In this document: positions 8,168 through 17,469 of the stretch, in pieces
Position numbering within the stretch: position 1 is the first letter of the stretch
Layout of the letters: every line of letters starts with the position of its first letter
Source of the DNA: Gilvibacter sediminis
GTDB taxonomy: Bacteria; Bacteroidota; Bacteroidia; Flavobacteriales; Flavobacteriaceae
Direction: 5' to 3'
DNA: 64,000 nucleotides
Assembly: GCF_028561565.1 (NCBI RefSeq)
Contig: NZ_JAQQTE010000001.1
Location: forward strand, 491,717 to 555,716
Program-made: the position numbers and the translations under genes
The notes under the pieces: model-generated
The model's database searches: none
What the model was told of the DNA's origin: nothing
What the model saw: the letters and a program-made list of their open reading frames with translations, nothing else

Positions 8168-8855
8168 ATTCTGTAGTTTCTGTTTGCTCCGTCTGGAAAT
8201 CTTGTATTCCTTGCTTAATTGTTTGGTTAGGGAAGAAACCTTGATAGAGTAAGATCATCCCAAAACCAATAATCAAGATACTCACCCAACGTTTGGTTCT
8301 AAAGATAAAGCGAGGCGTGAGTTTAGAACGCAGCTTCTTTGCTAAGGTGATCTTGACCAGATCCGTTGAGAAAAAAACAATCAACACCGTAGCTAAAAAC
8401 AGGATCACTCCTTGTTTGGAAGCGGTTAAGGCGTTGGCCATGATCATGGTTCCTATCCATCCTGCAAGCACTCCGAAGTTTACGAAGTTCAAAAGGAACC
8501 CTTTTAAAAACAGCCCCGGCAAGTTCTTCTTAACACTGACCGAATAATGTTCCCGAACAATTTTAATGAAGGATTTTGAGATCCGTATGTAGGAGATTAT
8601 CCCGTAGATCACCAGTATAGCGCCTCCAAAAATGATCAGGTTGGGATCATTTTGAAGCTTTTCTAAGATCTTTTCGGTACTGAAATAAACAAATACAATG
8701 AAGAGTATATCTGCTGTAAAAGCCCCAATATTGAAGAATAGTGCGGCTTTAAAGCCTTTTGAGATAGCAGTTTCTATCAGTGTAAAAAAGACAGGGCCCA
8801 GCGCAAAAGCCAGTACAAATCCATAAACTGCTGCATATAATAAGCCCTCTGTCAT
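8166..8855 (-). CDS. LysE/RhtB-family amino-acid exporter
   Basis: 229 residues with six hydrophobic segments. The N-terminal GFVLAFALGPVFFTLIETAI segment carries the G-P-x-x-x signature of the LysE/RhtB exporters, followed by SKGFKAALFFNIGAFTADILFI. Members export lysine, threonine, homoserine or similar solutes through the inner membrane; the substrate cannot be told here. The C-terminal tail is polar and rich in Gln/Thr/Glu. No regulator of the LysG type is adjacent. Confidence 0.85.
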   Translation of the reverse strand: MTEGLLYAAVYGFVLAFALGPVFFTLIETAISKGFKAALFFNIGAFTADILFIVFVYFSTEKILEKLQNDPNLIIFGGAILVIYGIISYIRISKSFIKIVREHYSVSVKKNLPGLFLKGFLLNFVNFGVLAGWIGTMIMANALTASKQGVILFLATVLIVFFSTDLVKITLAKKLRSKLTPRFIFRTKRWVSILIIGFGMILLYQGFFPNQTIKQGIQDFQTEQTETTE

Positions 8856-8930
8856 ACCCCATAAAAGTACAAATATTTACAGGGGTAAAAAGTCAAATGT
8901 TTAGAAACCTTAATCCTTAGAATTAGGATA

Positions 8931-8966
8931 TAAAAAAAGCTCATAATCACAAGGAATTATGAGCTT
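8931..8966 (-). terminator. Terminator after the GIN-domain gene
   Basis: Eleven-base-pair stem AAGCTCATAAT/ATTATGAGCTT with an 8-nt loop; on the minus strand it is followed by seven T. It ends the rnr/GIN transcript. Confidence 0.8.
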
Positions 8967-8988
8967 CACAATTGAATATATCTTACTG

Positions 8989-9660
8989 CTAGTACATGCG
9001 CTCAATGCGGCCGCCAGCAAATGTTCTCTTTTTCAATTCGGCAGGTTCTCCGTAGACGTAGATATCTCCACCGGCAGTTACTTTTAATTCTGCTTTGTCT
9101 TTAGCGTGAATCTCTGCTTCACCTCCAGCGGCAATAGTTACTTTGGTATATGAGGTAATTAGCTCCTGACCTTCATAAATTCCACCAGTATTCAGAGTGA
9201 CTTCCTGCCATTCTGTTTTCCCAGAAGTTTCTAAAATTCCACCTGTTACAGCACGCGCTTTAAGACGTTTTACATCCAAACCAACTTTAATGGTTCCTCC
9301 TTCTTGAGCACGTAATTCCAGGTCATCTTGAGTTAAAGTTTCATTAACCGTGATATAAGATCCTTCATTGGCGTCAATGGTTTCAATGTTTTTGAAATAC
9401 ACCTCTACAAAGGTGTCATCTCCATTAAATCGACGGTCAATCTCCATACGGATCTTCAATTTTCCGTTATCATTGATGATCTTGACATAATCAACATCTC
9501 GCCCTTTAACCACTACGCGATTCTCATCTGCAGGGATCATATTGACTTCAATCAGATCAAAAACTTTAATAGTATTAAAATCTCCGACTTCTTTATTGAT
9601 CTCTTGGGCAAAGATCTGACTGGTAAAGACCAGAACTATAAGTGTAATTATCTGCTTCAT
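8989..9660 (-). CDS. GIN domain (DUF2807) exported protein
   Basis: 223 residues with a signal peptide (MKQIITLIVLVFTSQIFAQ). The mature protein is made of short regular beta-strands with Gly-rich turns, ending in the characteristic AGGDIYVYGEPAELKKRTFAGGRI pattern of the putative auto-transporter adhesin head GIN domain (DUF2807). Such domains form parallel beta-helices on the Bacteroidota cell envelope; their ligands are unknown. It lies 45 nt downstream of rnr on the same strand and has a strong terminator after it. Confidence 0.8.
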   Translation of the reverse strand: MKQIITLIVLVFTSQIFAQEINKEVGDFNTIKVFDLIEVNMIPADENRVVVKGRDVDYVKIINDNGKLKIRMEIDRRFNGDDTFVEVYFKNIETIDANEGSYITVNETLTQDDLELRAQEGGTIKVGLDVKRLKARAVTGGILETSGKTEWQEVTLNTGGIYEGQELITSYTKVTIAAGGEAEIHAKDKAELKVTAGGDIYVYGEPAELKKRTFAGGRIERMY

Positions 9661-9705
9661 TTTTCTTTAGATTTCTACACTAAGGATAGGGCAGGGCCTG
9701 AAATG

Positions 9706-11937
9706 TTACAGTGCGTTGGGATAATCGTGCTCTTCTCGGTGGCCAATCATATTATAATCCAGCTGCTTTTTCACTAAATCGGCATGCTTTAAAGTAATAA
9801 ACACTTCATCTCCAAGCTGATACATCAACTTAGTGTTGGCACCAACTACAGCCATTTGGTCACGGTCAAAATCAAAATGATCTTCTTTTAAATCACGCAA
9901 AGAAACCATTCCTTCACAACGATTGCTCATGATCTCCACATAGATTCCCCATTCGGTCACCCCAGAGATCACTCCTAAGAATACTTCGTCTTTATACTGA
10001 CTCATGTATTTAACTTGCATATACTTAATGCTGTCGCGTTCTGCACTTGAGGCGGTATATTCCATATCGCTGCAATGACCACAATCCCGTTCAAATTGAT
10101 CTTTATCTGCACTCTTGCCTCCGTCTAAATAATGCTGCAACAAACGGTGCACCATTACATCCGGATAACGGCGAATCGGTGAAGTAAAGTGAGAATAATA
10201 ATCAAATGCCAATCCGTAGTGACCAATATTATCGGTACTGTAGATGGCCTTACTCATGGATCTTATGGCTAAAGTATCTACCAGGTTTTGCTCTTTAGCG
10301 CCTTGAACATCTTTTAAAAGCTGATTCAAGGCAGCGGTAGTTGACTTTCTGTCTTTTACGGAGAACCTATGACCAAACTGATGGGCAATGTTACCCAATT
10401 GGGCGAGTTTTTCATCATCTGGTTCATCGTGTATACGATACACAAAGGTCTTTGGAGGATCCTGTTTCCCTATGAATTCTGCAACTCTTCGGTTAGCTAA
10501 AAGCATAAACTCTTCAATGAGTTTGTTGGCATCTTTAGAGGTTTTAAAGAAGATTCCAGCAGGATTGTTCTGATCATCCAAGTGGAATTTAGTCTCCACT
10601 TTATCAAAAGAAATGGCCCCAGCCTGCATGCGTTTTTTACGCATGATCTTGGCTAGAAAATCTAAGGTTGAAATCGCCTCAACCAAAGGTGCTGGAACTT
10701 TATAAGCCCCATCACGAATGGAAATATCTTCTGGAATTTCTACCTCAGAAAAAGGAGCTTGCTGCTTGGCTTCAATGACCACTTGAGCTTCTTCATAAGC
10801 GTATCGCGCATCAGAATAGGTCACTGTTCTACCAAACCATTGGGATTGGATCTGTGCTTTCTTGTCGATCTCAAAGACTGCAGAAAAGGTGTATTTCTCT
10901 TCGTTAGGACGTAAGGAACACGCATTGTTAGAAAGTACTTCTGGCAGCATAGGTACTACTCGATCCACCAAGTAAACAGAGGTAGCACGCTCAAAAGCTT
11001 CTTCGTCTAAAATGGTTCCTTCTTGCAGGTAATGAGATACATCGGCAATGTGAATTCCGATCTCAAAATTGCCGTTTTGCAAAACTTGAAAAGAGAGCGC
11101 ATCATCAAAATCCTTGGCGTCTTTTGGGTCAATAGTAAAGGTTAGAACCTTACGCATATCCCGTCTTTTATCGATCTCTTTTTGTGTGATCGAAGTATCT
11201 AAACCATCTGCAAATGCTTGCACCTCAGGTGGAAATTCATACGGCAAACCGTATTGCGCTAAAATGGCATGGATCTCTGTATTGTGCTCACCTTCAGGAC
11301 CAAAGGTTTTAATAATGCTTCCAAATGGCGAATCTGCAGACTCTGGCCAGTCCTCTAACTTAACCAGAACCTTATCACCATCTTGCGCCTTTCCGATCTT
11401 GTTTTTCGGTACAAAAATATCAACCGATAACTTGGAGGCAGAGGTATCTACAAAAGCAAAGTTCTTTTGAATTTGAATGGTTCCTACAAATTCGGTGCGC
11501 TTGCGCTCGATCACTCGTGTGATCTCCCCTTCAAGCTTGCCGCCTTTGCGTCTTTTAAAAATATAGACCTCTACTTTATCTCCATTCAATGCACGGTTCA
11601 GATTGCCTTGTTTAATAAAGACATCGTCTTGCATGCCTTCTACAATGACATATCCCTGACCTCTGCTGGTCACATCAATAACTCCTTCATGATAGAAAGA
11701 CTTAGCAACGATCTTAAATTTGCCTCTTTCTCTCTCTTCTACTTGACCTTTAGACTGTAATTGTCGGAGTTTTTTAATGATCTGATTGCGTCCACTAGGA
11801 TCTGTGACTTGCAATTTTGCAGCGATCTGTTTGTAGTTAAAACTCCTGGAAGGATCTTTTTTAAGGATACTGAGTATGCTTCGGCTAAGATGCTGAATCT
11901 TAGTAACTCCTTTTTTCTTTCTTTTTTTCTTTCCCAT
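9706..11937 (-). CDS. rnr: Ribonuclease R
   Basis: 3'-5' exoribonuclease that degrades structured RNA. From the N-terminus: a very basic KKKRKKK start, a winged-helix domain (about 20-75), cold-shock OB domains with GFKIV/GDKVEVYIFKR-type strands, and the RNB catalytic domain with TIDPKDAKDFDDALS (metal-binding aspartates) and HYGLAFDYYSHFTSPIRRYPD. A C-terminal S1 domain (GVISGVTEWGIYVEI) closes it. An in-frame codon ten residues upstream (11967) was rejected because MGKKKRKKKG is the usual type of start and the extra residues lack conservation. Confidence 0.96.
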   Translation of the reverse strand: MGKKKRKKKGVTKIQHLSRSILSILKKDPSRSFNYKQIAAKLQVTDPSGRNQIIKKLRQLQSKGQVEERERGKFKIVAKSFYHEGVIDVTSRGQGYVIVEGMQDDVFIKQGNLNRALNGDKVEVYIFKRRKGGKLEGEITRVIERKRTEFVGTIQIQKNFAFVDTSASKLSVDIFVPKNKIGKAQDGDKVLVKLEDWPESADSPFGSIIKTFGPEGEHNTEIHAILAQYGLPYEFPPEVQAFADGLDTSITQKEIDKRRDMRKVLTFTIDPKDAKDFDDALSFQVLQNGNFEIGIHIADVSHYLQEGTILDEEAFERATSVYLVDRVVPMLPEVLSNNACSLRPNEEKYTFSAVFEIDKKAQIQSQWFGRTVTYSDARYAYEEAQVVIEAKQQAPFSEVEIPEDISIRDGAYKVPAPLVEAISTLDFLAKIMRKKRMQAGAISFDKVETKFHLDDQNNPAGIFFKTSKDANKLIEEFMLLANRRVAEFIGKQDPPKTFVYRIHDEPDDEKLAQLGNIAHQFGHRFSVKDRKSTTAALNQLLKDVQGAKEQNLVDTLAIRSMSKAIYSTDNIGHYGLAFDYYSHFTSPIRRYPDVMVHRLLQHYLDGGKSADKDQFERDCGHCSDMEYTASSAERDSIKYMQVKYMSQYKDEVFLGVISGVTEWGIYVEIMSNRCEGMVSLRDLKEDHFDFDRDQMAVVGANTKLMYQLGDEVFITLKHADLVKKQLDYNMIGHREEHDYPNAL

Positions 11938-12017
11938 TGGAAACTTTAAGCGACAAAAGTAGACCAATAAAGCGAGAATGCGTTTTTTAAGCCTAAAAGA
12001 TTTGGTAAATTAGAACA

Positions 12018-12257
12018 TTGGAACGATTTGAAACCATAGCCATATTCACCTATCCTTCAGAATATACCGTTCTGGAGCATCTGCTTCAGCAACAGGCCAT
12101 TCGCTACGTTTTCCAAAACGAGACTATGATCTCCGTCCTTCCCTTTCACTCTAACGCCATAGGCGGAATCCGACTCAAAGTTCACCCAGAAGACAAGGAC
12201 ACAGCGATTCAAATCATAGAAGATCTAAAATCCTCAGGAAGCTTACAGATCGTCTAA
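12018..12257 (+). CDS. DUF2007 protein
   Basis: 79 residues matching the small DUF2007 family (putative signal-transducing proteins of one ferredoxin-like domain): a first strand FETIAIFTYPSEYTVLEHLL and a C-terminal GGIRLKVHPEDKDTAIQIIEDL. The start is TTG at 12018; the frame is closed 12 nt upstream by TAA and no ATG or GTG exists between. It is divergent from rnr over an 80-bp shared promoter region. Function is not known. Confidence 0.8.
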   Translation: MERFETIAIFTYPSEYTVLEHLLQQQAIRYVFQNETMISVLPFHSNAIGGIRLKVHPEDKDTAIQIIEDLKSSGSLQIV

Positions 12258-12755
12258 AGGGTTTTTAACACTATTAATAATATTCTCTTTTTTTCTTTTT
12301 TTAAATTGATTTTAATGCTGCTTATTATAGGCTGTTGAAAACTGGTAAAACTTAAGCAGCACTTATTTTGATTCTCTGTATAAATGAGTTTATCTACCAG
12401 TTCTCAACAAGATATTACAATACTGAAGTTCTGATTCTAAAAGAATTGCAGTTTGTAATTCACAACTGTGAATAACTCTATCAAAAAGTGGATTTTTAAT
12501 AAGTAGATCTGTGAACAGCTGTTAGAAAGTTGCTGTATTTTTGTAATAAGTTCATCAAAAGATGGAATAAGAAAAATTGGTTGCTGAGTTGATTTTTATA
12601 AGGAACATTTCAGTGGAAACTTCCAAATTTTTTTATCGGTAAGACGTAACATTTTATAAACATTTAATTTACATAAGACCGCTTTTTAAACAATTGTTGA
12701 AGCTCAGCACATTAGCAAATTTTACATCGACTAAACTTTTAAAGACAACGCCATT
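12258..12755. other. Candidate chromosomal replication origin (oriC)
   Basis: 498 bp without a gene, strongly AT-rich at the left (12270-12315). It holds several 9-mers close to the DnaA box TGTGGATAA or its reverse: TGTTGAAAA (12333), TTCTCAACA (12401), TAATTCACA (12456), TGTGAATAA (12467, one mismatch), TGTGAACAG (12510) and TGTTGAAGC (12695). Two of them form the inverted pair TTCACA-AC-TGTGAA. Genes point away on both sides (rnr left; DUF2007 and rpiB right). dnaA itself is not here, so the call is an inference from motif density. Confidence 0.45.
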
Positions 12756-13187
12756 ATGAAATTAGCCATTGGAAATGATCACGCCGGAACCGAGTACAAA
12801 GCTGCAATTAAAGCGCATTTAGAGGCCCAAGGGCATCAGGTGAGTAACCATGGAACTGATGATAATTCCAGCGTTGATTATCCGGACTTTATCCATCCTG
12901 TAGCTACAGAAGTTGAAAACGGTACTGCAGATCTCGGTATTATTATCTGTGGTAGCGGAAACGGTGCAGCCATGACGGCAAATAAACATCAACAAGTTCG
13001 TGCAGCCCTTTGCTGGACCAAAGAGATCACTGAGCTGGCCAGACAACACAACGATGCTAATGTATTGAGTATTCCGGCGCGCTTTACCTCTTTACCGCAA
13101 GCTATTGCAATGGTTGATGTCTTTTTGGCTACAGAATTTGAAGGCGGACGTCACGCCAATCGCGTAAATAAGATCGCCTGCATGTAA
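12756..13187 (+). CDS. rpiB: Ribose-5-phosphate isomerase B
   Basis: 143-residue RpiB that interconverts ribose-5-phosphate and ribulose-5-phosphate in the pentose phosphate pathway. The start KLAIGNDHAGTEYKAAIKAHL, the DYPDFIHPVA segment and the GIIICGSGNGAAMTANKHQQVRAALC active-site stretch (catalytic Cys in ICGSGNG) are all present, as is the C-terminal EFEGGRHANRVNKI. It starts a + strand run with the cation efflux gene 10 nt downstream. Confidence 0.96.
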   Translation: MKLAIGNDHAGTEYKAAIKAHLEAQGHQVSNHGTDDNSSVDYPDFIHPVATEVENGTADLGIIICGSGNGAAMTANKHQQVRAALCWTKEITELARQHNDANVLSIPARFTSLPQAIAMVDVFLATEFEGGRHANRVNKIACM

Positions 13188-13197
13188 AACGATCATC

Positions 13198-14097
13198 ATG
13201 GGCGGGAACCATCATCAAAAAGATACTAAAGGCACTAAACTCGTAGTGTCCATCCTGCTCAATGTGGTAATTACCGCTTCTCAAGTTATTGGAGGTATCA
13301 TTTCTGGTAGCCTCGCCTTGCTCTCAGACGCGCTCCATAATTTTAGCGATGTACTTTCGCTACTGATCAGTTATGTTGCGGACAGACTTTCTAAACGATC
13401 CGCTTCTACTTCCAAGACCTTTGGTTATAAACGCGCAGAGATCATTGCTGCTTTTATCAATTCCAGCACGCTGCTTATTGTGGCAGTGATCCTGATCATT
13501 GAATCCATAGAGCGCTTTGTAAATCCGCAGGAAATAGAAAGCAATTTGGTGATCTGGCTCTCTGCAATCGCTATTGTGGCCAATGGATTAAGTGTATTAT
13601 TATTAAGAAAAGAGGCTGAGACGAATATGAATATGCGCTCGGCTTATTTGCATTTACTCACTGATATGTCTGCATCTGTAGCGGTTTTGATCGGTGGTTT
13701 GTTGATGAAATACTACCAAATGTGGTGGGTAGATAGTGTGTTGACATTAGCCATTGCCTTGTATTTGATCTATATGGGATACGACCTTTTTAAGCAATCC
13801 CTTAAAGTTTTGATGCTATTCACACCAGAAGGAATTGACATTGAAAAGATCATCAATACGGTCAATCAATACCCAAGCGTAGAAGCGATGCATCATGTCC
13901 ATGTTTGGCAGGCCAATGAACACGAAACACATTTAGAAGCGCATTTGGATTTAATAGACGATATAAAGATCTCTGAGTTTGACGCTTTATTACTACGGAT
14001 AGAAGCGTATCTTCATAAAGAATTTAGGATCAATCATGTGAATATTCAACCGGAATTCAATAAAAACGACGCCAAAGATGTCATTGTCCAAGACTGA
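13198..14097 (+). CDS. Cation diffusion facilitator (zinc/divalent metal efflux)
   Basis: 299 residues of the CDF family with six membrane helices. The metal site motifs are SDALHNFSDVLS in helix II (H-x-x-x-D) and HLLTDMSASVAVLIGG in helix V, followed by a cytoplasmic C-terminal domain with VEAMHHVHVWQANEHETHLEAHL, the ferredoxin-like metal-sensing fold. The N-terminus has an extra His pair (GGNHHQKD). The HxxxD...HxxxD pattern is typical of Zn2+ transporters of the ZitB/CzcD group. It overlaps the next gene by 20 nt. Confidence 0.92.
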   Translation: MGGNHHQKDTKGTKLVVSILLNVVITASQVIGGIISGSLALLSDALHNFSDVLSLLISYVADRLSKRSASTSKTFGYKRAEIIAAFINSSTLLIVAVILIIESIERFVNPQEIESNLVIWLSAIAIVANGLSVLLLRKEAETNMNMRSAYLHLLTDMSASVAVLIGGLLMKYYQMWWVDSVLTLAIALYLIYMGYDLFKQSLKVLMLFTPEGIDIEKIINTVNQYPSVEAMHHVHVWQANEHETHLEAHLDLIDDIKISEFDALLLRIEAYLHKEFRINHVNIQPEFNKNDAKDVIVQD

Positions 14098-14539
14098 TCT
14101 AAAAATAGAAGTAAAGACCTTTGAGCAGCTCAATATTCGCGAGCTTTACGAACTATTGCAGTTGCGTTGTGAGGTATTTGTGGTGGAACAAGATTGCGTA
14201 TACCAAGATTTAGACGGCAAAGACCAAAAGGCACTTCATATCATTGGAACACGCAACGATAAAATAGTGGCATATACCCGTTGTTTTAAACCGGGAGATT
14301 ATTTCCCAGAAGCTGCTATTGGTAGAGTAGTGGTAGCAGAAAATCACCGTAAGGACGGTTATGGAAATCAGATCATGACGGCTTCTATTCAGGCTATAAA
14401 TGAGCTTTACAATACCAGTGTGATTAAACTATCCGCTCAAACCTATCTGATTGACTTTTACAATTCTCACGGTTTTGAAACTACAGGAGATTCCTATTTA
14501 GAAGACGGAATTCCACACATAGCCATGATAAAAAAATAG
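14078..14539 (+). CDS. ElaA-type GNAT acetyltransferase
   Basis: 153-residue GNAT domain of the ElaA subgroup: opening FEQLNIRELYELLQLRCEVFVVEQ, then DLDGKDQKALHI, the acetyl-CoA loop RVVVAENHRKDGYGNQIM and the C-terminal FYNSHGFETTGDSYLEDGIPH. Substrate unknown. It starts inside the end of the cation efflux gene (20-nt overlap) and is followed 3 nt later by another GNAT gene, so all are likely co-translated. Confidence 0.88.
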   Translation: MSLSKTDLKIEVKTFEQLNIRELYELLQLRCEVFVVEQDCVYQDLDGKDQKALHIIGTRNDKIVAYTRCFKPGDYFPEAAIGRVVVAENHRKDGYGNQIMTASIQAINELYNTSVIKLSAQTYLIDFYNSHGFETTGDSYLEDGIPHIAMIKK

Positions 14540-14542
14540 ATC

Positions 14543-14992
14543 ATGCGATTTCAAAAAGTGCCGAACACACATCCTGATTTATTGCCTTTGGTTCGCGAGT
14601 TAGATGCTGAACTAAAGATCACCGACGGAGAAGATCACGCCTTCTACAATCAATACAACGGTTTGGATGACATTCAACATTTGCTGTTGGTCTATATAGA
14701 AAATCGCGCGACCGCCTGCGGCGGTTTTAAAGCTCTAAATGAAACTACGGCAGAAATCAAGCGCATGTATACAGCTGTTGATGCACGCGGAAAAGGCATT
14801 GCAAAAGCAGTCCTTCAAGAGCTTGAAATTTGGGCCAAATTAGAAGGCTTTAAGCAATTGGTTTTAGAAACGGGAATCCGTCAGCATGCAGCCATTGCCT
14901 TGTATGAATCCACAGGATATATACGAATGGAAGAAAACTACGGCCCCTACAAAGGCCTTGATGAAAGCTTCTGTTTTAAAAAAGAGCTCTAG
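14543..14992 (+). CDS. GNAT-family N-acetyltransferase
   Basis: 149-residue GNAT protein with the acetyl-CoA binding loop VDARGKGIAKAVLQELE preceded by the strand TAEIKRMYT, and the usual end HAAIALYESTGYIRMEENYGPYKG. The substrate cannot be predicted. It is last in the rpiB-CDF-GNAT-GNAT run and stops 1 nt before the convergent S41 protease stop. Confidence 0.88.
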   Translation: MRFQKVPNTHPDLLPLVRELDAELKITDGEDHAFYNQYNGLDDIQHLLLVYIENRATACGGFKALNETTAEIKRMYTAVDARGKGIAKAVLQELEIWAKLEGFKQLVLETGIRQHAAIALYESTGYIRMEENYGPYKGLDESFCFKKEL

Positions 14993-14993
14993 T

Positions 14994-16625
14994 CTATTTT
15001 AGAATATTCGCGTAGCGCTGAGGGTCATTCAAGACCGCTAAAGCTTCTAAGATCTCTGGGTTGTTCACTACTTGGTATTCATATAGCCCTTCTCTGTAGA
15101 AATAACGCTTTAAGATCTCTTGCTCCAACAGCGATATGATCTCTACCTTCTTATCGCGAAGTTCGTTTTGTTTCACCGCGTCTATTTCTGAGCGCAAAGT
15201 AGCATACGCCTTTTTGATTTGATCCTGAAGCTCGTCACTCTTTGCCTTGTTAAAGGCTGCGTCAAAGGCTTTCTCAGTTTCGGTCTCGTACTCAAAACCG
15301 TTTTTGTTGAGGTATTTCACAAAAGCGTCAAAGTCAGCATTAGAGAAGGAGAAGTTCTCCCAAGAGTCTAGGTTTTTCTTGTAATAATACTCTGTGGCGT
15401 AGTTGAAAATAGCATTGTCTCTTAAGAGCGCTGTAGTGATCGGGCTGTATTTAGAGGACTCCAATTGAATATCCGGTAAAATACCACCGCCGTCATAGAC
15501 GGTACGACCGCCACGCGTTTTAAATGCGTTATACTCGCTAGGTTCTGCTCGCACTGGGTCTCCGTTTTCATCTCGGTTCCAGTAGTCCAAAGCTTGAATA
15601 CAGCGCCCACTCGGGGTGTAATATCTCGAAATAGTGATCTTGAGCTGGGTTCCGTAGGTAAGATTCTTAGGTCTTTGTACAAGCCCTTTACCAAAACTAC
15701 GCGCTCCAATAACCACTCCGCGATCCAGATCTTGAATCGCCCCAGAAACGATCTCGCTTGCAGAGGCAGAGCGTCCGTTAACCAAGACTACCAGCGGAAT
15801 TTCTGTATCTACCGGATCTTGTTGGGTCATATAACTTCGGTTGTATTTTTTGATGACCGATTTTGTCGTGGTGATTACTTCGCCTTTGTCAACAAAAAGG
15901 TTCACAACGTTGATCGCCTCATTGAGCAATCCACCCGGGTTGCCACGCAGATCCAGAATGATCTTGGTAGCGCCTTCCTCTTTGAGATCCTCCAAGGCCT
16001 TACGTGTTTCAATCGTGGTCTTTGCATTGAATTTACTCAACACAATATAACCCGTATCTCCATTGATCAGCTTTGAAAAAGGAACCGCCTTAATACCTAC
16101 AGCCTCACGGGTAAGTTGAGTGGTGTACTCTTTACCTTGACGCATATAGGTCAAGCTTACCGTGGTGCCAGGAGCCCCTTTTAAGAGGTCTCCGGCATCA
16201 TCAGTAAAGTCGCTTAGGGCAATGTTGTCAATTTTTATAATCTCATCGCCCGCTTTTAAGCCCGCTTTGTCCGCGGGATATCCTTTAAAGGGTTCCATCA
16301 CTAGGATCTTCCCTTTTAGTGTTCTTGCTGAGGCGCCGATCCCGGTGTATTCTCCGGAGTTGTTAATTCTAGCGTCCTCTACTTCTTGCTCATTCCAGTA
16401 AACGGTATAGGGATCCAGATCATCCAACATGCCGGTTATGGCTTTGTCCATAAGTTCTGCAGGAGTGGTTTCATCCACATAATTCATATTGAGCTCCTTG
16501 AACAGAGTTGTGAAGATCTCTACTTGTTTTGCGATCTCAAAGAAATCGTTTTTAAAAGCCGTGGTCCCGAACAAGATCAGTCCTAAAACAACGGGAATTC
16601 CTATACGTTTAACGCGCTTGAGCAT
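14994..16625 (-). CDS. S41-family C-terminal processing peptidase
   Basis: 543-residue CtpA-like serine protease with an N-terminal membrane anchor or signal (residues 8-24), a short helical region, a PDZ domain (about 85-165, with GYPADKAGLKAGDEIIKI), the tail-specific protease core (TKIILDLRGNPGGLLNEAI; NGRSASASEIVSGAIQDL with the catalytic Ser; RSFGKGLVQ with the catalytic Lys) and a helical C-terminal extension. It should act in the periplasm on protein tails. It is last in an operon with rnpA and a DUF4349 gene, 10 nt after the latter. Confidence 0.95.
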   Translation of the reverse strand: MLKRVKRIGIPVVLGLILFGTTAFKNDFFEIAKQVEIFTTLFKELNMNYVDETTPAELMDKAITGMLDDLDPYTVYWNEQEVEDARINNSGEYTGIGASARTLKGKILVMEPFKGYPADKAGLKAGDEIIKIDNIALSDFTDDAGDLLKGAPGTTVSLTYMRQGKEYTTQLTREAVGIKAVPFSKLINGDTGYIVLSKFNAKTTIETRKALEDLKEEGATKIILDLRGNPGGLLNEAINVVNLFVDKGEVITTTKSVIKKYNRSYMTQQDPVDTEIPLVVLVNGRSASASEIVSGAIQDLDRGVVIGARSFGKGLVQRPKNLTYGTQLKITISRYYTPSGRCIQALDYWNRDENGDPVRAEPSEYNAFKTRGGRTVYDGGGILPDIQLESSKYSPITTALLRDNAIFNYATEYYYKKNLDSWENFSFSNADFDAFVKYLNKNGFEYETETEKAFDAAFNKAKSDELQDQIKKAYATLRSEIDAVKQNELRDKKVEIISLLEQEILKRYFYREGLYEYQVVNNPEILEALAVLNDPQRYANILK

Positions 16626-16635
16626 AGCATTTATT

Positions 16636-17469
16636 TTATGAGTTTGTCGATCTAGCAGATCGTTTTAAATAACGTCGTACAAAAAAGAACACCGCCCCTA
16701 AGACCAATACAAAAGGCCAGAGGTAAAGCACTCCAATAAAGAAGGTCAACAGGCCGCTCCATCCGCCTTTAAAGGCATTGACGATCTTACTGCCAAATGA
16801 GGCTTGCACTTGAGTCTCTACGGTCTCTTTGTAGAATCGCAAGGAGATGGTACTCATGCTCACTTGACTTTTAAGATAATTCAAGCGCCCCTGTTTGGCT
16901 TCTATCTCTTCACGAATGCTGGCGAGCTCTCGCTCTATTTCCAGCATCTCTTTGACATTTTTTGCCTTTTTGAGCAACTCCAAATAGCGCTCCTCCAGTT
17001 TGCGCTTGGCTTTGAGCCTAGCCTCTAAATCCACGAATTCCTCACCAACATCCCGACGCGAGATGCGCTTGGTGTCAAAGTAGTCAACCCCTTGACCAAT
17101 GGAATCTACCAAAGGCTCAAAGTTTGCTGACGGAACACGAATTATAAGGTTTCGGTAAACTTGATTGTATGATTTTCCGGTATTGTCGTCTTGTAAATTA
17201 CCACCGTGGGCAGCGATCGCTTTGCGAATGCGGCTGTAAGTGGCTTCCATATCGCGGGTTTGAAATTCAATCTCCGCGGTCTTGATGATCTTGGCGTCTT
17301 TGTTGTCAGTATCATCGTATTCTGCAGTAGGTTCTGTGTTTAGATAGGTGTTCCCATCTACGTCCGCGACAGCCCATTCGTTTGAATCTGCAATTCCCAT
17401 AGTGCTTGACCCTGAGTCAGAACAAGCTAAAAAAGTCCCAAAAAGGGCGATAAATAAGGTTTTCATCAT
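16636..17469 (-). CDS. DUF4349 lipoprotein
   Basis: 277 residues: a lipoprotein signal ending LACSDSG (lipobox cysteine 16), a disordered acidic stretch, then the DUF4349 domain with IKTAEIEFQTRDMEATYSRI and a GEEFVDLEARLKAKRKLEERYLELL coiled coil, and a C-terminal membrane helix (about 243-266) followed by RRYLKRSARS. The combination of lipid anchor and TM helix is usual in DUF4349 proteins. Function is unknown. Its ATG overlaps the rnpA stop by 4 nt. Confidence 0.85.
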   Translation of the reverse strand: MMKTLFIALFGTFLACSDSGSSTMGIADSNEWAVADVDGNTYLNTEPTAEYDDTDNKDAKIIKTAEIEFQTRDMEATYSRIRKAIAAHGGNLQDDNTGKSYNQVYRNLIIRVPSANFEPLVDSIGQGVDYFDTKRISRRDVGEEFVDLEARLKAKRKLEERYLELLKKAKNVKEMLEIERELASIREEIEAKQGRLNYLKSQVSMSTISLRFYKETVETQVQASFGSKIVNAFKGGWSGLLTFFIGVLYLWPFVLVLGAVFFFVRRYLKRSARSTNS

